Positions 36,021 to 46,347 of a stretch of DNA of 64,000 bases are shown in pieces. Below the pieces are notes generated by a model. That model was not told the origin of the DNA and searched no databases. It saw only the letters and a list, made by a program, of their open reading frames with translations. Positions within the stretch are counted from its first letter, which is position 1. The number at the start of each line of letters is the position of its first letter. Position numbers and translations under genes: made by a program. The stretch lies in contig NW_026570270.1 in assembly GCF_019649055.1 (NCBI RefSeq), positions 310,001-374,000 of the forward strand. Direction: 5' to 3'. The stretch comes from Paramacrobiotus metropolitanus (lineage: Eukaryota; Tardigrada; Eutardigrada; Parachela; Macrobiotidae).

Positions 36021-39000
36021 CTAGAAAAACAACGGAATTCTGTTACAAGGATTTCAGTGCACTTTGCCGCTTTAAAATTAGACCATTCATATTTCGACCT
36101 CATCTTCAGTCTTGAATACGGTGTCTTCAGTTTTGTGTTCTTCTAGGTATATCAGAATTTTTATTTAAAATTGTTTTTGTTCATTTAGGATAGGCAATGA
36201 CAAGCGCCTTTTTATTTTACTTGGGCAGCTCGTGACCTCGGCTAAAGCATATATCGCTCGGCGCACACAAGCCAGCTTCTTGAGTCTTGCTGGCATCCAT
36301 TTGGTAAATGTTTCATTCGAAAGCTCTTTCGTTCGCTCTTTCTTAATTGTTATTTGTTATGTTTTTGTAAAGAAGACACTAGGCGCGATGCAGAAATCTG
36401 AAAACCAAAACAGGGCCGCCTTGAAGTAGTGAAACAAACCGCTAACACTGCGATTTGTTTGGCGGTGGTTCGGTTGAGACTTGTCTGTCGTTACTGAACC
36501 AAAAATTTCCCATTTCCTCGAAATGTTCTTTAATATGTAAGTAATGTACTGACCAGACGAACGCAGTTTTAAGTGCAGCACAACCTGTCACGTGATACTC
36601 AATTATTAATTAATGGTCGATGTTGCGTGCACGGAAAACACGGGTTTAGGCTAAGTGCACGGGTAAGTTATTTCTTTTTAAATCGCTTAAAATTAAAAAA
36701 AAACTTATTTAAATCCGATTTTCGGGTTGGAATATGAGGACGGAAACCAAGCGTTTAATTGGTCTCTAATGATGTTAGACAAAGTACAAAAGGGGTGGAT
36801 ACGGTCAGGGAATGGATTTCGCAAGCAAAAGGGCGCTGAATACGGCGGCTCTGTGTTATCTCAATATCAACCGAATTTGTTTACGGGCTTGACCAGGGAA
36901 CGGCAATATTCGAACCGTAATCGATGCGAGGAAATCTGAAGGCTGCATTCGAGGCCGTGAACATCACTCATTCCCTTGTGCTACTGACAGGGTTGAAAAA
37001 AGCCTGACCCGAAAGATGAAATTTTTTGAATTTACAGCCGGTGACTGTCAGATAACTTATCATATTGCAAATACCTTAAACCATGCATCAAGCCACCAGC
37101 CAGCCAAATGCACGTTACGTGCTTAAACAGTGTGGCGTGGCGCGCTGTAGTATGGGTTTAAGCGTAACCCGTGAATTTGTTATTTCGCTGTATTTACGAA
37201 TGCTAAATTTATCGTCAGGTTTGTACTGTAGTAAATAAAGGCAAAAAATTAGAACTTTAAATTACAGCCTGCAGTATGAGTTTGCTTAGATAAGACAAGA
37301 CAATCTGTAATAAAAGTTGCTCAAATTAGTTAAGAACCTAGACTATTAACTTATACATCACACGAACCGGGGCCTTCTTGTCTCCGCGGAAAGCACCATT
37401 GTGAGCTACATCATTTTTGAATACTTTTCGAGCAATAAAAATGTTCGATTGTTCAAAGAAGAAAGAGATATAAATTCGCAGAATCTCACAGGGTGAAGAT
37501 GGTTGGTTACTGCATGTATGTACCAAAAGTCTGGTTATTTAATTACCCGATTTTCTTGAAACTTTGCTGTAAAAGACACATGGTCATAAAGTCAGAAAGC
37601 GAACCAATATCAGATTCATTATTCATAGCATTTATTTCCGATTTTAAAATCAATTTCAAAAATTTAAAATTCATTTCAAAATTACGGGAAAGTGCTTTGG
37701 ACTTGAAACTGGTTCACTTTTGTTACGGACTGTTGTGCCGTACAGTAAATATACCGTATACGGCAGTACTTACAGACTAAAAGTTACAGTACTTATAATG
37801 TTTGGGGGCTCTAATTCAAATAATAATTACGTAACACGTATTAAAGCTCGCTGGTAAAACCGTAAAGCACTATAAGTCTATAACCGACTGTCAGCTTCGC
37901 GCTCCCGCGAAACCAGCATTTAACCATTATTGTACTGTATTTGATTACAGTAAATGAATTTTAAATCCCTGCGCCAAATATGGTTTCTGCGAATGTTCTA
38001 CAATACTCTAAGATGCACATATTTTACTGAGTAGATTTACTTGTTTATAAATCAACTATGCTTTATGAAATACAAAGTGCTTTACAAAAAATTCGTAATA
38101 ATTTAGAATCTTTTATAGAATTTCCAGAATTTGACTTCGCGCGTTACAACGTAGCGTCAGCTTCGCGCGAAATTTCATATTTTCTGTAAATTTTACATGG
38201 TAAGTTGTAAGTATATTTTGATACAGCCTTACTTCTTGCGGCCTTGGTAAGAGGGTGTCAAATGGAAGTGAAATGGAGTTCTTAAAAAATCTTAAGTATT
38301 TTCGCGGAACACTAAAAAGCCATTTGTAGTACTCGTACTCAAGTATTACCCGTACACAGCCAGGCCCGTCTTTAGCTTTTTTGAAGGGGGTGGCGCATGA
38401 CTTCGCGCCAGCTGCGCCAGTTGGAAAATGGCCGAAAATCAACACAGCAGAAAAGTTAAAAAACTCTGAATACTTCAAGATACACTAATAATTATGGCGA
38501 TGCTGTCACAGCTTATTAGAAGCGATTAAGGCATTGAGCACTCTTGCCAATGGCAAACATGAAGGCTGAGAAAGCAATGAATGCATCCATAAAAGATTAC
38601 TCACTGGCAGTGACGTAGAGAGGTAGGGCCTATGGGGCAAAGGGCTCTACTCTAAAGTCTAAACTAAAGTTAAAATCGACTCATAGGCTATCGAGTGCAA
38701 AGGCAAGCCGCAAGATAGTTCGATAAATTTGTCGGATAGAGACGAATAAAAGCGCTGAACTGGGTTCGTAATAAGTACAGTAGCAGCAAGGCATGACGCA
38801 GAAACAGGAGGCTTTGCATGCCCTGCTGATAACGAAAATCAAAGAGGACATTAAGCTGGAGCCTGGAGCAAATACTTGACGCAAACGGCTGTTATCTGTA
38901 TTTCGTTTTCTTCTTTAGCCAATCAATGATTGTGCGATATCTCGTATAAATGCCGTATTGAAAAACAATGGCATTCAACTGCGAAAACTGGCAGTATATA

Positions 39001-40034
39001 GTATAGTATATCTGTATAATGTATTTGCAGTACTTTGTAATTTAGTTTAGGCTTCATTATTTAGCTTTTTTGTCGATTACGTACGGATTGCCAGTATGGT
39101 TTCTGACGCGATTTCATATTAATTAATATGCATTACCGACGTTAACTATAATTATCTTATCTATATACTGACAGTCAGTATAACTAACTGCTCGACGCGC
39201 ATACAATTACTTGCAAAGTTGCAAGTGCAATTACTGCGAGAAACGAGATAGGAGCTGCAAAAATGAAAAACGGAAAGAGTTTTTATAATTGTACTGGTAC
39301 AGAGTACAGACAGCACAATTAATATTTTCACCAACTCAGCGAAAATGCCTGCACTGCAACGAAATTAGTGATACCGTACAGACGTTTTGTTATGATTTTA
39401 TTGTGGTTCCGTACTTCGTATGTGGAGGTATTGTATTAAAATCATTAAATTCAGTCCTCGCATTTAGCACTGCTCTGAAGATCTCAGAGTGCGTCAAACT
39501 ATGAGCATCATTGGTAAAAACAGAGTGTAAAGTATAGAACCTGTACGAGCGCGCAACACAAAAATTAATCATTTCCGGTTTGTTTTTCGGCAATTTTAGA
39601 ATCCAAAATTGTACAGTGCATGATAACATATATTAAATGTTTATTACAGTGAACATATGTATATTAAAATCCTAGCATTCGTACATGCTACCGGCATCGA
39701 TGGAAATGCAAACGTGACACCTAATTACTGCATTATTAATGTATATGTTAAGTGTTTACCCACATAATTACGAATTTAAACCTGGAGTCACCGGCTCGGA
39801 AGGTATTACAATGGCAGTTAGCAAATTAACAAAGAATTAAAACCTGGCACTGCTGCACAATTCAACGGTCGCAACTTTGGCGGTATCGTTTGCCGACAGC
39901 AACAATGCGCCATGAATTAAATCGATTAATCCCGTTTTTTTTTGTCAATAGTATGTGGAAAGGCGGTCTGCAATAATGGCCATGGTACAAAGCTGCTCGA
40001 AATATTCCATCTCATAAATTCGCAATTACAGAAG
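36021..40034. other. Intergenic, no supported gene
   Basis: A 70-codon plus-strand frame at 36727-36939 (EYEDGNQAFNWSLMMLDKVQ) and neighbouring short frames look weakly coding but have no start, splice sites or family. No RNA gene is recognised. A dispersed-repeat copy is at 38358-38430. Confidence 0.35.
38358..38430. repeat. Dispersed repeat with CCCGTCTTNAGCTTTTT end, copy 2
   Basis: Second copy of the 34778-34910 repeat (CAGGCCCGTCTTTAGCTTTT, GAAGGGGGTGGCGCA, GCGCCAGTTGGAAAA). Confidence 0.65.
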
Positions 40035-40436
40035 TCAGTGCTTGGGATGCATCTTGTGCAATAAATCCGAGACAAATCCATGATGCTCCTCCTGTTTACC
40101 GGCATGCATGTGTCCATCGTTATGACCGTGACCTTGGCTCCCTGTGTCGCCGGCATGATGACCTCGACGATCGGCCGAATGGTCCCGGTGTTGCTTATCA
40201 TGGTGGACATCCAGTTTATCGTGTCCGTGTCCATGTCCATGTTTATGGTCATCCGGTTTGTGTCCGAAAAGGAGATTATACTGCGGGGTCACGCCGTCCG
40301 GGCCCGGGGGCGGCGGGTTGGGCATCTCGTCGGCCGGGTTATGATGATGATGATGGTGACGATGTGGTGAGCGAGAATGCGGGTTCGGTGATGGGGAACG
40401 CGAACGGGAGTGATGTTGGTGATCGGCGGAGAGCAT
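40035..40436 (-). CDS. Histidine-rich disordered protein, 133 aa, single exon
   Basis: An uninterrupted frame from ATG at 40436 (MLSADHQHHSRSRSPSPNPH) to the stop at 40035. About a quarter of the residues are His, with a run of six His near residue 29, GHGHGHDK repeats, SR/SP dipeptides at the N-terminus, PNPPPPGPDG, and a short possible amphipathic C-terminal helix (GFVSDLLHKMHPKH). There is no signal peptide, membrane segment or Cys. The composition predicts an unfolded, metal-binding or pH-sensitive protein; the function is unknown. A TATAAG-type box on the same strand at 40451-40458 lies only about 15 nt upstream of this ATG. If that box is used, translation may start at the in-frame Met at residue 38 (MPNPPPP). 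Family not recognised. Confidence 0.6.
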   Translation of the reverse strand: MLSADHQHHSRSRSPSPNPHSRSPHRHHHHHHNPADEMPNPPPPGPDGVTPQYNLLFGHKPDDHKHGHGHGHDKLDVHHDKQHRDHSADRRGHHAGDTGSQGHGHNDGHMHAGKQEEHHGFVSDLLHKMHPKH

Positions 40437-40450
40437 TTTTAATGAGGCGT

Positions 40451-40458
40451 CTTATATA
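40451..40458 (-). promoter_or_regulatory. TATA-like box upstream of the His-rich ORF
   Basis: TATATAAG on the minus strand, followed by ACGCCTCATT. Its position predicts a transcription start near 40425, slightly inside the annotated ORF, so either the box is fortuitous or the start codon is the downstream Met. Confidence 0.4.
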
Positions 40459-40732
40459 CTCGGTGCCTGGTCTGTAACCAACAATACGTGCTAAAATAGA
40501 CCGATATTCTGGTGGAATAGGTACGTATATCTATATAATCGACAATAGCCGGTAAAAACGTACCAGACAATCAACGGTGAAAGATAAGTACCGGTATCTG
40601 GTATGTAATCGACAATAAACGGTAAATTTAGGGTTAATGTAATAAAGAATTCCGTCGTGATCAAATAGTGCGGTGATTACTGGATTGTTGGATGTGGAGG
40701 ATTCCCGGGTATTTATAGATCTGGCGGAGTGG

Positions 40733-40903
40733 ATGATTGCAGCATTGTTGCCGGTGGTGGTGCGTCAGACGGTGTTCGACAGCGGTGCACTGAAAAAACA
40801 GTTAAAACACCCGGTTGGATCGATGGCCGCACAACGGGCGGCTGCTGAAGCGGCCGCGCAGGATGAAAACAACCGGATACTCTTACCGGGAACTGGCTCA
40901 TAA
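40733..40903 (+). CDS. Short hypothetical ORF or terminal exon
   Basis: The frame reads MIAALLPVVVRQTVFDSGAL then KKQLKHPVGSMAAQRAAAEA to a stop at 40903. The first ATG in frame is at 40733. A plausible acceptor (TTTATAG) just upstream could make this a last exon of an unseen gene. It is hydrophobic then Ala/Gln-rich, with no family recognised. Confidence 0.25.
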   Translation: MIAALLPVVVRQTVFDSGALKKQLKHPVGSMAAQRAAAEAAAQDENNRILLPGTGS

Positions 40904-42490
40904 AGCGGACAATTGAGAAGACAATTGTTCCCGGCTTCCGGGGATGTGGAGCATGGCAGGGATAATGGGGAATAGCTCAGTATGGATGACGAAATACATG
41001 TGCTTGTGTAATACTCAGTAATTGTGATCGGCTGCGCTGCGGGAGCCGGTATGTATATACGTCCTCTACGTAGTTAGGCGTGATGTTGATTGTGGTCTGA
41101 GAATCCAGGTTGTTTTATACGTTTCTCCACATCTGTGTCGGTGTCGGTGTTGGGCACATTGAGCCTGAAGATGTAGAAGCAAAAAAAGACTAGGAGACGA
41201 TTTGTATATGACATAATTATGCAATTGTCAATTGTTGTAACTCTCAACCCACCGCGCTTACTTGGATGTTAGCTATGGAATTGTTTCTTCGGGGATTCTG
41301 TATATGTGTAGAAGTATAGACATTTATTAATCATGTACATATGCCTATGCTGGATCTATTATATCTATATATACGTGTATATTCGACAATAACAGAATCT
41401 CTGGCATTATGGTACAATACAGTACAGTAGTTGCCAATCGACATCCACAAGTATTTACTACCGCATAAGCCGAACACATTTTTCGGAAGCGTTAGTTTGA
41501 CGTTAAACTTTTCTTCACAATTACTGGATGACGTCGCTTATTGATTATTGTAATTGTAATCAATACCTTGACGTTAGTTAACCTCAAACTACAATCATGT
41601 ATTGCACAAGTAGTGTATACAGCAGGGTTATTCATGTGATATTTCAGTAACCAGACGAATCAAATGGCTATCGCACCCGGTCATTATAACTGTAACTGAA
41701 ACCGGCTCAAATAAACCACAAACTAAAGTTAATGTCTTTTTATTATGCGTAATATTACGTGTATTACGTAATACAATGTACGGTATACGACATGCCGGCG
41801 AATAATATAGTGCAGCATAAAATTTTGAACATCCACTATACTAATTATAAAGTACTCCGCGTTGCTGTACAAAGCAATTTATACTAACACGAGTAGTATG
41901 CGGCAAAATTATTGGATGTATCATGTATCCAAAAGTTAAATTAATTTTACCAGTTAGTGTAAAATGCAATCGTTTAGTGTAAAATGCAAGCGCCTACAAA
42001 CAACCTTTAAGATACGTGCTATTTCAACGAATGTTTTCGCCCCCTTTTTTTTCTGTAATAACAGTGCTTTTAATAATTTGCGCGTTATAATAAATTTTTG
42101 TTGTGGTCGTTCCTATAGGATTTTTCATTGCATTGTTGCATAACGCCAGCGTTTAGCAGTGATTAACTTCCTTTACACTTGTAATCCATAATTATACTGG
42201 TGTTGTAAAGCACAGTTCCTTGTTAAAGCGTAGTGTTGTAGCGTGCCGGTATAATATTCAAAACAAATTTAAAGGTATGCCAGCCACATGTAAATGATCG
42301 CTTGGCGTATAAACAATTCTTTTGTTCTCATTAAAGTGTAGCGACAACTTCAACACCTTGTCGATGGCGTAACCGGCATGAGTGGTATCACAGGTATGAA
42401 TTTATATGCAGTAAATAATTATGCATCTCAGTTTTGGCCGGTAAAATGCAGTATGACACACAAGCGCCTGCAGTCATTCCGATTTCTGCT
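40904..42490. other. Intergenic, no gene seen
   Basis: AT-rich with short palindromes and TA-rich runs. No coding frame or RNA gene can be supported. Confidence 0.4.
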
Positions 42491-42496
42491 ACCGAG

Positions 42497-42504
42497 TATA
42501 AAAT
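42497..42504 (+). promoter_or_regulatory. TATA box of the chitin-binding protein gene
   Basis: TATAAAAT within CCGAGTATAAAATACATG, 92 nt upstream of the ATG at 42596, which predicts a start site near 42527 and a 5' UTR of about 70 nt. Confidence 0.6.
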
Positions 42505-42595
42505 ACATGTCGCTTTTCAACCATTTTCATCAGCGTTTTCGGCGTTTAACTTTCCCACATAAAGGCGTGGCAGTCCCCAACTTTCACCGGTAAAA

Positions 42596-43491
42596 ATGAT
42601 GAAAGCCGTCGTTTTCCTTTGCCTTGTCGCCATGGCGGCCGCCCAACGGCAGTACGTGTGGGATCTGTTGAAGCCGGCGTTGAACGCGGCGGAAGTGCAG
42701 ACTATCCTGGCCAACCGGGACACCAACCAGTACCCCAACTACAACACCATCCCGCAGACGGGATTCAACTGTCAAAGCAAGAAGCAGCCGGGATTCTACG
42801 CCGACACCGAGGCCCAGTGCCAGGTGTTCCATCGCTGCGATATCAACGGCAACCAGACTAGCTATCTGTGTGTTAACAGCACCGTCTTCAACCAAGTGAC
42901 GCTCATCTGTGATTATTTTTTTAACGTCGATTGCCAACGGTAAGGCATTTTGTCTACTTACCTATACGTACGAGTATTTCCACGCAATTTTTTATTAGAT
43001 TTATTCGAAACGCGTCATCGTACAGTTTATAATACTTTTTAAAAATTTTGTTACAATTACAGTAAATGTATACATATGAATTTCTGATAAGTTTAATATG
43101 AACATGCCTACCAGTAGACAAAAATATTTGATTTTTATTACAGGGAACTATGTAATCTGGTTTAAAGTACACATTAATATTTTACATACTGTTTGTGTGT
43201 AAATTTATTTATTCGAAATTTCTTTAAATTTTTGCGAAGTATAATATACTTTTATGATTGATTATTTTTCGAGCGAGTACGTGACAAGTGCGCTTTTCAC
43301 CACGCAGATTCGCAGCCTATGAAGACTTCGCCAACTCCCGCCTGTACACTGACCAGCCGCTCTTCGATACCCCTCCGGCTGACTACGTCCCGCCCGGTGT
43401 GGGAGCCCCGCAGATCTTGGCTGTGCAGCCGGTTGCTGCCTTACCTAAGCCCAAGCCTCTTCCTAAACCGCGATCGGCCGGTCGCCGCTAA
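42596..43491 (+). CDS. Secreted chitin-binding type-2 (peritrophin-A/CBM14) protein, 2 exons
   Basis: Predicted extracellular chitin-binding protein of cuticle or gut lining. Exon 1 is 42596-42939 and exon 2 is 43308-43491 (CAACG|GTAAGG ... CACGCAG|A); phases match, giving 175 residues. The start MMKAVVFLCLVAMAAAQ is a clean signal peptide with cleavage expected after AAA. The CBM14 domain spans about residues 58-115 with the expected pattern: FNCQSKKQPGFYADTEAQCQ, VFHRCDINGN, LCVNSTVFNQ, CDYFFNVDCQ. A single domain is followed by a Pro/Lys-rich tail (PKPKPLPKPRSAGRR). A TATA box at 42497 supports the start. No break is seen. The family is common in arthropods and tardigrades. Confidence 0.92.
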
Positions 43492-44911
43492 ACTTCCGGA
43501 GTGCCCTTCCCAACTGGAGGGTGTCACACGCTTTGCAGTATTAAGGCAACCTACGGTCACCAAAACGATGTCGCTGATGCAGGCGCTTGCATCTTCGCAT
43601 GACGATGACTTTCTGTAATACAACCAGCTTGATGCTTTTCCTGAAACATTCGGGTGGTCATATGTTGCTCAATGTCGAATTAAAATCGGATGTGATACCA
43701 ACTGCCGAGTATTTCTACTGTAATCTTTGATTATTTAACTGCAACCACATGGCATACATAATTAATAACATTATATATAGTCATGAACGTATAATACAAA
43801 ATACGTAGGAGTAGTTTGCATTACAGTATACCGGTACACTGAAGGTTAAAACTACTATAGACTATATTAAAAAATAACCTACTTGTTTCGTCAGTTAGCG
43901 CAGGATGATGTTCTATAATTTTAGACCCTATAATAAAATTCTCCGGAGGAAATATGCAGCAGCGAAAACTGGAATACGTACAGCTGAAAATATTTCTAAA
44001 AAGAAGATGCATTCTCTTTAATTTTCAGTATTAACCATTTCGACGTAGTACGTACGAGTATATACTGTATGTAAGTACCCGGGTAGCTGTAGATACCATA
44101 AATAAATTTTCACATAAGAAATCAGAGCTTAAACACCTTATCAATCAGAGTCCTTGATGTCTCGTATACTACATCATCCGACAACGAACACTGGTGACAC
44201 TGTAAAAGGGATTCTTGCGGTTAGAAGTACTGCACAATGTACGAGTACAATACATACATGCTTCCTGTGCTATCTGTACAAACAAGTGCTCACTGTAGCG
44301 TTTGAAAGTGGTACAATACTAATAAGTCATGAGGCTGCAGTGTGTAATTTTCCGGCCACCGCGAGGCGAGGTCAGCTTATAGTTTACGACTGATTTACCA
44401 GATTGTCCTTGTTATAATAGTGCGTGACAAACATGACGCCAGGCCTAATTAAAACGACTTTCGAAATTTTCCTGGCTTTTGGTAAAATTTCAATGAGATT
44501 ACGGGTTGCCTTAGGAAAGACGGTTTGTGCTACGTCAAGTGTAAGAGTAGGGCCTATAGTGCGGCTTCGTATTGTGCTCGCAGTATATACGAGTATAACA
44601 GCTACATCGCCTGCTTGGAATCCTTGATTCCATGGTGGATCATCATCACGCTACAGGAAATAACACATCCACTGCATCGTTACCAATATCCAAACATTCT
44701 TTCACCATAGTGTAAATATTCAATTTATTGTGGAATGTAAATATTCAATTTATAGCCGGTCATTTCTGCACGTGATTAATTCTTTCAATTTTGTCTTACT
44801 TGTAAGCGTTAACAAAATGAAGTTGACATCCAACAACTTCCGGTGCGTTGCGAAAGCCTCGCTCAAAGCCAATATACCGTAACATTCGCCAATGTCGAAG
44901 TAAAAATTAAT
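43492..44911. other. Intergenic, no gene seen
   Basis: The 3' end of the chitin-binding gene and the 5' flank of the receptor gene. Only short frames without features. Confidence 0.4.
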
Positions 44912-46347
44912 ATGTCGCAGAATCTTAGTAATCAATCATTCTCCAACCTATCGGTTATTACACTCTGGACATTGCATAAAAATTCCCTGACCGTGTGGTT
45001 CGCTTTTATGATAACATCTGCAGTAATCGGGACAATCTTAAATATTCTAGTTATATTCGTTATCCTGTCCTCCCACAATTTCCGTCGCGGATCCGGTATT
45101 TTAATCTTCAACTGTCTGTTTGTTAATGTAATTCTGTGCGGGATGATCATGCCCATGATAACCGTCAACACGTATTACGGCGATTACTATCAAACCTTCC
45201 CGCGATATTTCTGCCGGTATGTCGCATTTTTCTACATGTCCTGCGTCGACACGGTCGACTGGGTACAGCTCGCCATCGGGATCAACCGGTTTGTCGCCAT
45301 CTTCTTCCCACACGCGTATAAATACTGGGTGACCACAAAGGTCATCGTCATCATGCTCCTTTTTCCATATATAATTCCCTTCAGCTGTAATTTACTCATG
45401 TTGTTGGATATTGGCGTCAGTCTGCAGTGGTTACGGCCGTGGGGCACGTGTGGCACACAGCCGCATCCCGGGAGTAATTTACTAGGTATCCTTACTGCCG
45501 TCAAAGCGGCGGTGCCCATCGTCGGGCTGGCCGTGATTTATTTGGCGATTTTTATTTTTGTGTGGTGGCGATCGGTGACCTTTCACCGGCGGGTTAACAC
45601 CGGGGATCAGCGGAGCTCCCAGTTCAGTGTGTCGTTGGAACGCCGCTACCATAGTGCACAGATGCTGTGCTTAACCGCCATTTGGTATTCCATTGCACTG
45701 CTCCCGGCGCCCATTGCGTCCAGTTATTTTTTGGATGGATACCGTGCGAATCCATTTCTGCAACTGATTTTCCGAGCGTTTTTGCTGTTTGCCTATGCAA
45801 CCAGTCCGGTACATATATAAAATATGAAGTTTTATGATATACTCGTAGAATATTATTTTATATGAAAATGTAAAATCTATGTTGTACTCTGTATCTCTAC
45901 ATAATATAATCGAATAAAATATATATCTATATAATATGTAAAATGTGTAAAACGGTAAGACTCTAAAGTGTATAAAATGTGTAAAACAGTAAGAACATTT
46001 CTGATAAAGCCAGTAATCTATTAGTTATTACTTTCTTATTGCTGCGAAAAGCTATGAAAAAGCTGTTTTATTTAAAAATGCAGCACTGATGTAATGTGTA
46101 TACATATCGCAATTCACTGATTTTCAATTAAGAAAAACTTGCATTTTGGTTTTTTCAGATCATATTTCTGGCAAAGACAAAGCGATACCGCAGTCAGCTT
46201 GCCATATTATCCTCCACTGTTTTAAGGCGTTTTTTAAGTTTTTTGGGAGTGCAATCGCATCTTGACGCAAACGTCCCTCTGAAAGTAGCGAAACCCACTC
46301 GCACTGCCCGAGCATCCGGTCTGGTTTACAATACTAGCGGAGCATAA
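44912..46347 (+). CDS. Class-A (rhodopsin-like) G-protein coupled receptor, truncated in TM7
   Basis: Seven-helix membrane receptor; ligand unknown. The first frame runs 44912-45820 (302 codons). The ATG at 44912 is followed by N-glycosylation sites (NLSNQSFSN). TM1 has GTILNILVIFVIL (Asn1.50). TM3 ends GINRF in place of DRY. TM4 begins near VTTKVIVIMLLFPYI, TM5 VPIVGLAVIYLAIFIFVWW. TM6 has IWYSIALLPAP for CWxP. TM7 breaks off at ATSPVHI-stop where a relative at 52350 continues QYIFYWFCKNLALSNNVK into a splice donor. A downstream exon at 46159-46347 (TTTTTTCAG|ATC; IIFLAKTKRYRSQLAILSST, ending YNTSGA) is still open and matches the relative's second exon. So a small deletion has removed the end of TM7 and the donor site; the locus may be a young pseudogene or make a truncated protein. 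Confidence 0.82.

Noticed and set aside
40080-40370. 96-codon Met/Val-rich plus-strand frame
   Set aside because: Antisense of the His-rich gene; His codons read backwards as Met/Val.
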